This document shows positions 1 through 13,400 of a stretch of 64,000 bases of DNA, piece by piece. The notes below the pieces were generated by a model. The model was not told the origin of the DNA. It searched no databases and saw only the letters and a list, made by a program, of their open reading frames with translations. Where the stretch lies: the NCBI RefSeq assembly GCF_019703515.2, contig NC_059362.1, positions 23,744,826 through 23,808,825 of the forward strand. The letters run 5' to 3'. Source of the stretch: Myxocyprinus asiaticus (taxonomy: Eukaryota; Chordata; Actinopteri; Cypriniformes; Catostomidae). Positions within the stretch are counted from its first letter, which is position 1; the number at the start of each line of letters is the position of its first letter. A program made the position numbers and the translations under genes.

Positions 1-1279
1 ATTTGTTCATCAATAAATTGATATTATATTGATTGTAGAGCTGTCATAACGCGTTAATGTATGTGATTAAAAAATTTTAACGCATTCATTTTTCTTAATA
101 GTGATTAACGCATTTTACCATTAATAAAGCATAAACCAGCAAAAACACTGGTGGGACTAGGGCGGAACCTAAGGACCTCTTAACACTATTTGAATGTACA
201 AAACAAGCCCAGATGGGACTTGTGACAGAAAGCAAGAACCTTGCAACCTCTGTAAGGTACAATTTAATTACCACAGAAGCAGATCAAGTCTTAACTATCA
301 TGAAAACACAGAATAAGATCTGCAGCACTTTTCCTGTGGAGATCAAAGCCGCAGTTGATGCCTTGGCGTGAATCATGAATGCTGCTTCACGATTGCTGTA
401 GCAAAGTAGATAGCCACAGTCTTCTGGCTGATTAATGTTGTGGAGGATTAGAGTTTAAGAGAACGAATGCCCATTGCAATGAATACACAACCTTTGGGGA
501 CTAGTTCTTTAACCCTTGTGCTGTGTTAAAATTTGTTACCTAATTTGGTGTTCGCAGTCAAAAATGACCGGCCTGTAAAAATTGCTTATAAATCACTCAT
601 TATGCTATATTATCACTAAGTATTGGATTCAGTGTTTTTGACAACTTGTTTTCTTTCAATTAGCAAAGGTTTTGTATTTCTTTTTGGAACTTATTGATCA
701 TAGGCCTTATTGACCTGAGCTTATGCACCTCCGTTTTTTGGTGGATCATTTTGACAATATTAAATAAAATATGAAAACATTGTGTATTATTTATCAAACT
801 AGTGTGCTTTGAGTGTTTGCTTTAATTTAAACATTATTGCCCCACAGTGACCCCTCTCCAATAGAATCTTTCTTTGATGATCTCTTTCATCAAGCATTGT
901 GTGTTTCAAATGCAGAGCACACATTTGCAAGGCACATGCAAAAAGCTATTTTCAGCCATGTGCATGAGGACACAAAACCACCAGGCGTTGTCTTTCTAAC
1001 ATTCATTCGGTATCTCACTATGGGAATTCGCTTCAGGCGTATCCGACACTGGAAGCAATGACACCACATCTGTCAGCTGAGAGGCCAATCACAGCAGTGA
1101 TAAGGGAGCCCCACCTACCTAAATAAGACACTGCCACAGGTCTCTTCTTCATTCTCGTTCTCTTCCCCATGAAGATTATTGGAAGCTATCTTCAGCAGGA
1201 CTCACAAGGAGTGGTCGCTAAACAGTTCGTTAGACGAGCTGTTCAGGTATGTCACAGAGCGTTGCTTTTTTTCTTTTGC

Positions 1280-1281
<2 letters not shown>

Positions 1282-1367
<86 letters not shown>
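1282..1367. repeat. (TA)n microsatellite
   Basis: An uninterrupted TA run of about 86 bp lies inside the left part of the DIRS element. Long Tyr-Ile reading frames across it are artefacts of the repeat. Confidence 0.95.
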
Positions 1368-2869
1368 TGTCAAAGTGAATATACTTTTTCTCCGGGCGTA
1401 AACCAGTGTGTCAAGGCAGTTTTCGGTAGAGTTAAAAGCAGTTATAGCATCTACCCTTTCCTGCATGTCGTGGTGGTGTGGCAGATTGGCTGATTTTATC
1501 ATATTAAGGAGAGATCCGGAGATTAACACAGAATTGAGTGGCACATTGTGGTGAATTGGCTCTGTGTTCTTGAGCTCAGGTTTCTGTAATGGCAACTGCA
1601 AGCTGACCGAGCAGTGGAGCGAAGGGAAAGGATTCCTCCTGTCTGTGCGTGTGTAGATCTATGATCTCGCCCAAGGATTTCCACCTGCTCTGTCTCGAGG
1701 TCCGACATGCGCAGGCTGCACTCGCTAATCCCAAGTGATGCCTGCACTGTTCCCAGTTCGTGCAGCGAGTTTCGGGAAGGAGGGTGCGGGTCGCAGCATG
1801 GACGAAGTTTCCACTGATCTGCCTCCCCTCTTTGAATCTGCCCCTTTGGCAGGGGACAGGGAAGAAGAGGAAGAGGATTACGATGATGATTGCCTTTTGG
1901 AGGACGATGGCACGGAGGATGAGGATGATGCTATTCTCCCCGCTCATTCTTAGCCAGGCAGTGCGTTGGACGCATCCCCCTCTCCTGTCCAGGGAGAGCA
2001 GGACCTGGTTGAAATGTGTAGATGGGCGGCAGCCAAACTCTCCATCAACTGCCCGTCACACAGGTGGGCCAGGGTGCAGAGAGAGACCTGTATGATGGTA
2101 AATGGCTGCCGTCTCGTGCTGCCCCGATAAAACATTTGATTCCTGTCGTCCCAGCATGCGTCGTGGAGATGCAATGTATTTGGGACAAGCAGTTGTCTCA
2201 CAGAGTGCCTGTTAAAGGTTTCTCTAGGCTGGTTGTGCATGGGATAGATGATCTAGGGATGTCCAGCCCCCCTCTGGTTGAGGCATCGGTGGCGAATCAC
2301 CTCCACCCCGATTGTCGGGCGGTCTTTTCGTCCGCTCCTCCTTCATTGCTGGGACAGACGGAGAGATTGTCGGCCTCCATTTATCAGAAGATCTACCGAT
2401 CTTCAGCCTTAGCCGTAAGGCCTCTTAATGCCACCTCGCTCCTTACAGCATACCAGGCTGAGCTGATATAGGAGAGGGGGCGGCAAATTGACGCCGGACG
2501 CGGCATTGTGGGAGGAGATCTGCGTCATTACTGATCTCAACCTGTGCATGTCACGAGGAACCGTCCAGAGCTGCTGCCGCAGCATGGGTCTTGCTGTCGT
2601 GGGCTTTCTTTAGCTTTGTTTGTCTGAGAGAGAGAAGACGGACTTCCTGGATGCCCCGGTGGAACCGAAAGCCCTTTTCGGGGTTACGGTTTCTACGATA
2701 CAACAGCAGTGTGATTCAAGGAAGAAAGATGGGAAGGTGTTTGAAACTTGCCTTCCCCGAAAAGTCACTGCTCGTTCCTCAGCCATCACGTTCTGGGTTC
2801 CCAACCCATTTTAGAGGTGGGCAATCTGGATTCAGGACCCAGACCAGTAAACGCCTCAGAAGGTACAAA

Positions 2870-3060
2870 TTCAAAATGCTCTCGCTCAAAACAGTCTCTC
2901 AATTTGTTCGTCCCAGAGACTGGTTTACTTCAGTTGATCTGAAAGATGCATATTTTCACATTGGCCTTTACCAATCACACAGAAAATTCCTACGTTTTTC
3001 TTATCAGGGAGTATCCTATGAATTTTTGATGGTGTCTTTCAGTCTGGGGAAACTGTGGCT
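2870..3060 (+). pseudogene. DIRS reverse transcriptase fragment
   Basis: The frame reads RDWFTSVDLKDAYFHIGL followed by HRKFLRFSYQG and a YEF core. This matches the conserved RT palm block (xxVDLKDAYFHIP, HRKFLRF) of DIRS/Ty3-like reverse transcriptases. Frames are broken on both sides and the catalytic YxDD block is not visible, so this is a relic. It belongs to the element at 1009-4510. Confidence 0.75.
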
Positions 3061-3596
3061 GGCAGAAATAATACAACTCTTGTACGGCCAGCCTTGGCCC
3101 CTCCCGCTGCGCAGGGACTTGCTGACGCAAGCACGGGGGGAAATATTTCACCCAGACCCGGACAGAGTAGCTCTTTGGGCATTGCCCATGAGAGGCTAGA
3201 TTTGAATGTCACAGTTTACCCTCGAGGGTTATTGAAACGATTAAGAGCACGAGGGCTGTCTCAACGCGCTCCGCATACGATAGGATATGGAGTGTGTTTG
3301 AGCAGTGGTGTGCACAGACACATTGTTCCATTCGATATTCAACATATTCGGTGGCAGACGTTTTGTTTTCTTCAGGAACTTTTGGATAAAGGCAGGGCAT
3401 TTTCTGCTGTCAAGGTTTATTTCACTGCCATATTGGCTAGTCATGTGGGAATTGACTTGAGTACAATAGGTCAACACCCACTTGTTTGCAGGTTTATGAG
3501 GGGCGCTCGGCATTTGAAAAGGGTGTCAAAACGTCATGGGACCTGTCCGTGGTTCTGAACGTGCTTTCTCAGCCTCCCTTTTAGCCAGTTGAAAGT

Positions 3597-4215
3597 ATGG
3601 AATTGAGGCTCCTTTCGCTAAAGGCAGCTTTGTTACTGGCTCTGACGACATCGACGCGAATTAGTGAACTCCATGCTTTGTCGGTACATCAATCTTGTAT
3701 GCGCTTTGTGGTGGATTTGTTGAGAGTGTCTCTTAAAACGAATCCAGCCTTTGAGAGTAAGGTGAGCGACTCCACACTCAGTTGTAAGCCAGTGGACTTG
3801 CGAGTTTTTCACCGCCGCCATTTTCCTCATCGGAGTATGAGTGGCTAAATTGTCTGTGTCCAGTTCGTACTCTACATTTGTATGTGGAGAGAACTCGGGC
3901 ATTGAGGAAGAGTGATCAGCTTTTTGTTTCTTGGGTTGATTCTCATAAAGGCAGACCCATATCACAACAGCGCCCGTCGCATTGGGTAGTGAAAGCTATT
4001 ATATTAAGTTATAATAGTCGGGGTTGCGACCTTCGGAGGGCTTGAGAGCTAATTCTATCAGAGGCATGGCTACCTCGTGGGTGCTGTTTAAGGGCATTAC
4101 AGTCCAGGACATTTGTGTGGCTGCAAATTGGGTGTCGCCTCACACCTTTGTCCGATTTTACAGACAGGATGTTACACAGCCGTCTTTGGCTCATTCAGTC
4201 CTTGGTGTGGGTAGT
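3597..4215 (+). pseudogene. DIRS tyrosine recombinase, broken
   Basis: Bases 3597-3848 contain a TSTRISELHAL block, the first conserved Arg box of phage-type tyrosine recombinases. Bases 4024-4200 contain IRGMATSWVLFKG, VQDICVAANWVSPHTF and VRFYRQDV, the H/R-box region typical of DIRS1 recombinases (usually HSTRGMATSWA...SPHTFVRFY). In the usual HxxR box the His is replaced (NSIRG). The two parts are in different frames, with stops between them. The enzyme would resolve or integrate circular DIRS cDNA in a living element. Confidence 0.75.
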
Positions 4216-4885
4216 CAATCTGCCGATGTGTTAAAATATACACACACACAAATCAGCAATAACACAGTGAAGCACAAGTGTGTTTCCCCTCCCCCCGAAA
4301 CCCCAGTTCTCTGATAACAGAAGTGATGAATCTCACCACACTTCCCTCCTTGCAGTTGCACAAAGAAGAGATATGCAGAGAATGAAGAAGAGACATGTGG
4401 TGGTGTCTTAAATAGGGAGGTGTGGCACCCTTATCACTGCTGTGATTTGTCTGTCAGCTGACAGATGTGGTGTCATTGCTTCCTGAGGCGAATTCCCATA
4501 GTGAGATACCTAACTCCTTATAATAGAGAACCGGGGTTACGTGAGTAACCTAAAGTTCATTGATTTGGTGATTTGTTGATTCGAAAATATAACAGAAATA
4601 TAAACAGTGTTGGTATTTTTGTTGCATGAAATGTTCTTTATATGACAGTGTTAATGTGTAAATAGGCTTAGGCCAGTTTTCTTTGTCACAATGATCAGAT
4701 TTGAAAGGGAACACCACAAGTGTTACTTTGTGCCCCCTTTCAGAAAATCAAAGCGTTTCAAAATAAAAGTCCTGTTTTTTGTGATCTTTCCCATTCATTT
4801 TGAATGGCCGGTCATCTTTGACCAGGAACCCCACAATTCTATTGATTCTATTGGAGAGGAGTCATTGTGGGGCAAAGACAGTTCT

Positions 4886-4996
<111 letters not shown>

Positions 4997-5069
4997 TATT
5001 GTTGAATGTGGTTCAGGGTAGGATAATGTTCATCTGTGTGAAAAAAAGCATGTAGTACTCAAGAGTTTG

Positions 5070-5229
5070 TGCGTGAACATGAGTATGTGTGTGTTCGTGT
5101 GTGTTCGTGTGTGTGTGTGTGTTCATGTGTGCAAGCACACATGCACATATGTGAACACGAACATGTAAGAAAGCATGTAATGCTCAGAGTTTGTGCATTT
5201 ACGTGAGCATGTGTGTGTTTGTGTGTGCT

Positions 5230-5272
<43 letters not shown>

Positions 5273-5420
5273 TGTTGGATGGATGAATGAAGGATGTTGG
5301 ATGCAGTTCAAGGAAGGATAAAGTTCATCTCTGTGAAAAGAAAGCATGTAATGCTCAAAAGAGTCTGTGCGTGTACGTGTGCGTGTGTGTGTTAGTGCAC
5401 GTGTGTGTATGTGCCCATGC
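5070..5420. repeat. GT-rich imperfect tandem repeat
   Basis: The phrases AAAGCATGTA, ATGCTCA and GAGTxTGTGC recur about every 120-180 bp (5049, 5170, 5341) between GT tracts. This is an amplified minisatellite-like block derived from the neighbouring microsatellite. Confidence 0.6.
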
Positions 5421-6253
5421 ACAGGTCCGAAGCCTTTGTTTGCAAGCACACATGCACATATATGAACATTAATGAAACATTAAAGCACACTAGTGTGATA
5501 AATAGTACAGAATGTTTTCATATTTTTTTTAATATTACCAAAATTATCCACAAATAATGCTTTTTTTCACTCAAAAACAGAGGTGCATAAGCTCAGGTCA
5601 CTGAGGCCTATGATCAATAAGTTCCAAAAAGAAATACAAAACCTGTGCTAATTGAAAGAAAACAAGTTGGCAAAAAGATCTAATCCAAAATTTGGTGATA
5701 ATCTAGCATAATGAGAGATTTATAGGCCGGTCATTTTTGACAGGGAACACCAAAAGTGTGACAAGGTGAGAAAAAGCACAACCCCCCCACCCCCCATAAA
5801 AAAAAAAAAAAAAAAAAAATACCCTGTGTGAGCAAAGTCAGTATGTTTTAGTTCAGTAGGATAACAGTAACTAGCATTATCAGGCAAAAGAAAATCCTCT
5901 TCGGGTCAAAATGACCAGACCACATGAGTGTTAAATTAGTCAACCTCCCACTTAGACTTTGGGAAACATTTAATGTTACTTGAATAGGTGATATTTTAGT
6001 ACATTTTTATCTTTATACTGTAGAAGGCTTTGTTTGGAAAATGTTAAAGCTTTATATTGTTACATATTGTTTTGTTTTCTTTCCTAAAAAGGAAATAAAT
6101 TAATTTTGATAAATAATTATGTATAGTCAAATTTCAGCACTTTCAAAATCTGCAATTAATCGCGATTAAAAATTGTAATCGACTAACAACACTAAATGAT
6201 TAATCTGATTTAAAAAAGGCAAAGTTATCCTGTTTTTGTTTTGTTTTTTAAAC

Positions 6254-7148
6254 TAGTGCTGTTAGTCAATGTAAAATTGAAATGAATTGCCTACTTTGAA
6301 AGTGCTAAAAAAACAAATTCTTTAGGAAAGAAAACAAAATAATGTGTAATAGTGTTTTATTAACATTTTCAAACAAAGCCTCCCACAGTTTAAGGATAGA
6401 AATGCACTTAAATTAAACCAATTCAAGTAAATTTAAACATTTCACAAAGTCTAAGTGGGAGGTTTATTAATCGAAAGAACAATATAACAGTTAATTAATT
6501 GAATAGGTTACGTATTTGAATTTTGAATATTTTAATTTTGATCTCCGCATAAAAAGTGCTGCAGAGAACGGCAGATATCTAATATGGCAGAAGTAGTAAG
6601 GTAGTATGCATTCTGAACACAGCCAATGTCTTGTTCTGCTTTTAGTGCTGGCACTTCATCTGAATTCAGTAATCATTAGCTGACACTTCAAAAGATCAGC
6701 GGCAACTGGGTCAAAATTGAAATTGTTTTAACTTTGAGCGGCGCATCAACAGATATTCCACTGGATTCCACTTTGGCTTTTTAGGTGATTTACGTGCTTC
6801 TGTGGTAAATAAATTCCGCCTTACAAAGGATGCAAATTACTTTATTTTTGTCACAAGTCCCATTTGGGTTTGTTTTTGTAAGAGGTCCTTTCTCCACTTG
6901 ATCATTGTGGACAAACAGCACAGAATCGCTATTGTGTGTTTTGATTGTGGTGTGTACATCAGTGAAATGACTGCAGACACATTGCAAGGGTTCTGCCCTA
7001 TTCCAGCCAGTGTTTAGAACTTGGAAGGACCTGAATAAAATGTCAGAATCTAATGTCATTTTCATAAATGTGTTGATTTTGTTAAAAAAAAAAAATGAAT
7101 GCATTTTAAATTAATTGCATGCGTTAATGTTTTAATTTTGACACCCCT
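6254..7148 (-). mobile_element. hAT transposon remnant 2 (BED finger), inverted relative to remnant 1
   Basis: On the minus strand it starts near 7148 (GGGGTGTCAAAATTAAAAC) and ends near 6254 (TAGTGCTGTTAGTC inverted). About 6790-6870, read on the minus strand, gives CDKNKVICILCKAEFIYHRST, a BED finger core. It aligns with the finger of remnant 1 at 190-310. It is a deleted copy of the same family. At about 6460-6480 it shows GTTCTTTCGATTAATAAACC, the equivalent of the piggyBac insertion point in remnant 1 before insertion. Confidence 0.6.
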
Positions 7149-7422
7149 TTAAAAAAAAAACAACTAACTTTATACCACTTTATAGCCTTTGTTTTGTTTT
7201 TGTTTTAATTGAAATGTGTTTTTATAACTGTGAAATGAAATCAATAGCAGAGTTTCTTCATGCTACAGCACACATATCCAACTATTGTCCATAATGAAAT
7301 TCATGATTGATTTTAATTGATTATGACGATTAGTTTTTGCAGCCCTAGTATTTAGAATCCATGCTTATTATACCCAGCATTTACAGAATATCTAATCTTC
7401 TCTTCCTCTGTGTATGTGACAG

Positions 7423-10400
7423 GAGTATAAAGTTTCGAGCTTCGAGCAGAGGCTGATCAGCGAGATTGAGTTCCGTCTGGAGCGCTCGCCTGTCGAGGAA
7501 TCTGACGATGATGTCCAGCATGATGAAGACATGCCCGGAGAGGTTGCACCGTTTTTTGATCAGAAGCTGAAGCACTACAAGGTCTTCGAGGGCATGCCTG
7601 TGACCTTCAGCTGCAAGGTCATGGGAGACCCAAAGCCAAAGGTGAGAGGTCATCACACATGCAGTCTAGCTCTCTTAGCATATTTACATCAATGTTGGTG
7701 ATAGACAATTTTATACTAAAGCGACTTACAAGAAAATGCAATTATTGTTTTTAACAAGAACCTCAGCAACTAGTTAAGGATACAACGATCATGCCATGGT
7801 CTAAGTCACTGAGATCACTTTTTTCCCATTCTGATGGTTGATGTGATCATTAACTGAAGCTCTTGACCCGTATGTGCATGATTTTATGCACTGCTGCTAC
7901 ACGATTGGCTGATTAGATAATTGCATGAATAAGTAGGTTTACAGGTGTTCTTAATAAAGCGCTCAGTGAGTGTAAATACATAATGTTTTTAATATTTTAA
8001 ACTCTGAATTTTGAATGGCTAAAGTCAAGAGTGGTTATGATTGACAGTGAACCTGACAGTGAACCTACTATTGCGATGGTGAGCGTGCCATGCAATGTAG
8101 TATTATTATTATTATTATTATTATTATTGTTGTTGTTGTTGTTCTGGAGAAATGCCAGTGGCTCATGGTATACGGAGTTGTTTTTTTTGTTTTTTTACAG
8201 TTAATGATGCTTTACAAAGAGACATTTATGCTGTGATAAGGAATTGGAGGAGGAGTGTTATGATGGGGTTGATGGTAGAGTTTATCATCTGTTACGTAAG
8301 GCTGGTTTCATCGGAAGCTTTGCTTGCTTCAGTGTTGAGATTCCTTCCATATATGGCTGTCTCTCTTTAATTGTCTCTCCCCTTCTTAGGCCGTGTGTCC
8401 AGCAAAGCATTTTTTGCCAGCTGAAAATGCCAGGCGCTCTTCTGAAAACGCCCAGCTGGGAGCGTTTGAGAGTGCTTTGGAGGCACAACATTTTTTCATT
8501 TGAGATGCATTGGTTGCTATGTTACGGAATATCTGCGGAAGTAATGGGTTGCAAGAACCTAATTTCACAGATAGTTTGTGTTATCAAAAAGTACTGAATG
8601 TAAAAATGTTGGCCCAAGGAAGAGTACTTGCTCTGGCCCTTGCTCTGGATGAAGGGAAATCTGAAGCATTATTTTTCATATTAATATTGTGGTAGTCCGG
8701 GAATGACATCTGGTAAAGACATGAATACTCAGAGACCACCAAACTTCTCCATTGTTGTTCAGTTGTTATACAAGTAGGATGTGACAGTTGGTCAGTGTGA
8801 TATTTGTCCCGCCCCTCCTCCACTGTGATTAGATGGCTGGGTAAAAAGTGACAGTGACGAGCGCTGCGTTTTACCCAATGTTGAAAATTTTTCAATACTC
8901 GGCGACCAGAAAAAAATGGCAAGCATTCAGCACTCAGTGTGGAATAGACGCTCAGTGCCTCGTCACGCTGCTGGCTTTTTTAAATACACGGCGCTCCCAT
9001 TGCAAACAATTGAAAAAATACACTGGCCTCAGGAAAAAAAAATGCTTTGGTGGACACACGGCCTTACTCTCTCACTACAATGAAACCACTGTAATGACTG
9101 TGGGATGACAGCAGTCTTTATAATAACACGAAGGATGAGGAATAGAAAAGGAGAAAGACAAAGTTACTTTGGAAAACATGTTGCATAATGGTGTTTATAT
9201 GTTTGTGTGTGTTTAAAGGTTTACTGGTTTAAGGATGGAAAGCAGATCTCAAAGCGCAGTGAACACTACCGGATCAGCCGCGAGGCGGATGGCACATGCT
9301 CCCTGCACACAGAAGCTGCCTCTCTAGATGATGATGGAAACTACACTATAATGGCAGGCAATCCAGTGGTGAGACACACACACTTAATAGAATGCACAAA
9401 AACTAATTTACTCTTCATAAATCATTAGAGCATTAAAGGTGTTGCTATTTTTTTCATGGAAGGGTATGCAAAACAGTTGTTCTACTCCCTGAAAGATATA
9501 GAAGTCAGTGTTGTGAGCTATCTCACCGGTCTCCGTGACAACACTAGACTCAAACAAAAATGTATCTGTGAGCCGTGGTTTCAGACTCTTTCTGCCTGTC
9601 AATCATTTTAGGCTTTTTCTGTAGTATTGTAGTTGCAGCAAATTATTGAGGCTTAATGCCATTTTTATAACATGTTGCTCATAACAGCTGTCACTTGTGG
9701 GTGCTATTTTATCTGCTGTTGTTTTGAACAACCACTTCTGCTCTGTGTCGGTCTCAATAAAGCTAATTTGGTATCTTTAGAATGCTGGGTTTTGGAAAGA
9801 GGGGGCATGGCTAATCAAACAGCTCAGCTTGTGGAAATTCCAGAACGGCTAAAATCGCTTACAGCACCTCTTTTTTTTTTTTTTTTTTTTTTTCTCCCCA
9901 ATTTGTAATGCCCAATGTGCTGTAGGTCCTCATAGTGGCGTGGTGACTCGCCTCAATTCGGGTGGTGGAGGACGAATCTCAGTTGCCTCATGTGGCTTGT
10001 TGAGCGCGTTACCGCAGAGACATAGCACGTGTGTAGGCTTCACGCTATTCTCCGTGGCATCCATGCAAAACTCACCACGCGCCCCACCAAGAGCGAACCA
10101 CATTATAGCGACCACGAGGAGGTTACCCCATGTGAATCTACCCTCCCTAGCAACCAGGCCAATTTGGTTGCTTAGGAGACCTGGCTGGTGGCACTCAGCA
10201 CGCCCTGGATTCAAACTCACGAATCTAGGGGTGGTAGTCAGCGTCTTTACTCGCTGAGCTACCCAAGCCCTGCTTACAGCACCTTTAATTCTTAGGATAA
10301 AGTGAATGAATCATTTCAGTCTCATTTAATTTTACTGAAAGGTTTTTATCTGATTTTTCTCTCTCACATACACACAAACGTTTACATAGCATCTAAATGA

Positions 10401-13400
10401 GGGCATGCCATTGACTCCTATTGTTTTTATATTAATAATTATTAACTTCTAAAAGAAAACATTTTGCACTTTTATATTTAAAAAAAATTGTATTACATTT
10501 ATCTGTTAATTTATTTTTTCAAATGGGGGCATCCCCAAATATTTTGAGGTTTTGTCAGATTTAGTTACCTTCTGGGGACAAATTTGTCCCCAAACTATAG
10601 CCACAGTCAGTACATTTGCATGCATAGGTATAGTTGAGCTACAGCAGGTTTTTGTGTTGTCAAGCTATTGTCTTCGTCTGTCTGTACACGTCGCACGTCA
10701 TCTGTCTTTTGGAGCATGTGCACAACGACAAAGTCTACTGTGGTCTGATTAACGTGTATACGTGCTAGACAAAGCTGAGCTACAATCGCAATATCTAGGT
10801 CTGTTACTGTTACCAACAAAGTGCTCACATCCATCTCTCTCTCTCTCTCTTTAATGTTGCCTCTACTTCCAAGGAATTCAAACAAAATTACCTCTGTAGT
10901 GTCTCTCATGCGTGTCACTTTTCAGTTATCTTATTAACCCTCTTAGTATTCTTCGAAGAAATGACTTTTGTGTTATTATAATGATAATATAATGCATTGG
11001 TTATTTTCAGATAAGTGTTTTTTTATTCTGGATTTTTTTTTTTTTAATCTTATGAAATATTTTGACTTAATTCTCACCCTCTCTGTTTCTCCCTCTTTCA
11101 GGGGAGGGTGAGCTGTACTGGAAGGATGATGGTCCAGGCTGTGAACCAAAGGGGGCGAAGTCAACGCTCGACACCTGGACATATCCGCAGGTAAATAAAG
11201 CACTGCTGTCTCCGATCAAACAGAGACAGATGCTTCTACTGGATACAACAGGTCCAGGACCAGGTTTATCCCCATAGCCTAATTTGCTGAGATTCCGATT
11301 AACACAATGACAATCAACACATTGTCATTACTACTATCAATAACCTGAGTTGCTCAATGTTATTAGCACTTAAAAAGGGTGTGCCCCAAAGAACACCTGT
11401 ATATGTTGGACCATGAAACAATAACCATTTAAGAAAGAAAGTGTTTTGTTAAGAATAGAATTTGTGTGTGGGAATGTTTCCCAAAGGGTGGGGTTTCCTT
11501 TAGATAAGATGTTATAACATATCCAACCTTTCAGGTCTTTTGAGTTCTTTACAAATTTGATTGACAGAGTCAATAGTGTCTGAGGGTACTGCACAGTGTG
11601 CCAGCCTATCATTCATGACACGTGGAAACGATTCCCTACACACAAAGTAATCTAAGCTTCTCTCGATCAGATTATTGATTCCGTATGCATTGTAAACTTG
11701 ACATATGAGTGTTTTTTTTTGGTTTTGTTCTTGCTACTTTATCTGGTAGAGTTGAGTGTGAAAATATTCTAGTGTAGCTGTGACAAAGTCTGTGAATGAT
11801 CTTGAATCATGTAGCTCTACTGAAGAATGTGTTATTTATGCTGACACTCCTGCGAATAAAATATCCACAATGAAACGAAGAAGAGAATGAGTAATGTGGT
11901 CCAATCACTGAAACCACATTTAGAGATAATGAGAAATGAATGACCACATTGCATTTGTTGTGTAAATGGTAATCCATACTCATGCATCCCAGGAAAACAA
12001 ATGTGTGGCTTTCAAAGTCTGGGCCCGTTTGCAAGAAGCCCCTTAAGTTAAAGGGATAGTTCACCCAAAAATGAAAATGTCTCATCATTTGCTCACCCTC
12101 AAGCCATCCCAGATGTGTATGACTTTCTTTCTTCTGCTGAACACAAAAGAAGATTTATAGAAGAACATGTCAGCTCTGTACAATGCAAGTGAATGATGAC
12201 CAGAATTCCAAAAGCTCCAAAAAGGAGAAAAGGTCAGCATAAAAGTAATCCGTCAGACTCCAGTGGTTTTATCAATGTATTCTGAAGTGATCCAGTTGGT
12301 TTTGAGTGAGAACAGACCAAAATGTAGCTCCTTTTTCACTGAACATCTTGTCATTGCAGTCTCTAGGCACGATCATGATTTCAAGTTCGATTACACTTCC
12401 TAGTGCTTGATGCATGTGCAGGGCACTAGATGGTGCTATAGGTCAATCAGTGTATTAGGGTTTTCTTAACTTGAGGGGTTTCTTGCAAACGGTTGCTGAT
12501 CCTTTGATATGCACAATACAACTTACAACTACTGTACTTCAGTTTGTCTGACATCAACATGCAGTAAGTCATGTGAAGCATGCACATCTGAAGTTCATTT
12601 AATATAGGTGATCAACTAAAATAATAATGAGTATTCCAGTCGAAAAGTCATGTTTCCAGTGAATATTTAATTGAAGAATTACAGTGAATTGAAATCATAG
12701 ATTATTTAGAAAGCAACAGTCAACACTTTGTGCCTGATTTATTACATAGTACAGTGATGTACGTGTAGTCATGCAATCCCATCACAAGTGGTCACATTTG
12801 ATGCATGCCAACATCAGGTGTAAATGGTGTTCTGTCTCGCCTGACCACTGTGTGATCGTATCACCCAAGAAAGATGTTGATGTAATTTGTAAACAGGGCC
12901 TTTCTGTTCTCTCTTTCTCCCAGACCACGCTCGAGGTCCAGAGACAGTGGTGATGAGAATGAGAATATTCAGGAGCGTCACTTCCGCCCTCACTTCCTGC
13001 AGGCCCCCGGTGACCTTATTGTGCAGGAGGGCAAACTCTGTCGCATGGACTGCAAGGTAACTCCACAAGCACTGCCCCACTCTCATGTTAACCACTCTTA
13101 CAGCTTCTCATGCACTCCTTATGAGCAGATCTCTAAAAAGAGAGGAGGGGACTTATTTATGATCTTAGCATGCTTTCTTGCTTGCTTATCAATGTGAATT
13201 GCCATAAACTGCACATACTGAGCAGAATAGGATGCTGACAGTAAACATTCCATGCTCAAAAAGACTTCAAAAACCAAGAAAAAACTAAAAGGAATATTCT
13301 GCATCAAATACAAGTTAAGGTCAACCAGCTGCATCTGTGGCATGCTGTTGATAACAGAAAATAATAATTTTCTGAAAATATCCCCCAGTTTGTAAAAACA

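Larger units (their letters stand above)
1009..4510 (+). mobile_element. DIRS-type retrotransposon, degraded
   Basis: About 1009-1160 and 4372-4510 are inverted terminal repeats of about 140-150 bp; the tip GGTATCTCACTATGGGAATT matches the inverted right tip. Inverted ends plus a reverse transcriptase and a tyrosine recombinase define DIRS elements, as opposed to LTR elements with direct repeats and an integrase. In order the element holds an acidic gag-like reading frame (about 1735-1953, run of Glu/Asp), a reverse transcriptase piece (about 2870-3045) and a tyrosine recombinase (about 3597-4215). All frames carry stops or shifts and the body is shorter than the 5-6 kb usual for the group, so it cannot move on its own. 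Confidence 0.75.

Noticed and set aside
1169..1601. Long reading frames of alternating Tyr and Ile on both strands
   Set aside because: They are translations of the (TA)n repeat, not proteins; the same applies near 41000-41240, 42450-42800, 46260-46750 and 60300-60590.
9940..10257. 100-codon open frames in the SINE (also at 57317-57739, minus)
   Set aside because: The same frames appear in several SINE copies and have no protein signature; the sequence is pol III-derived.
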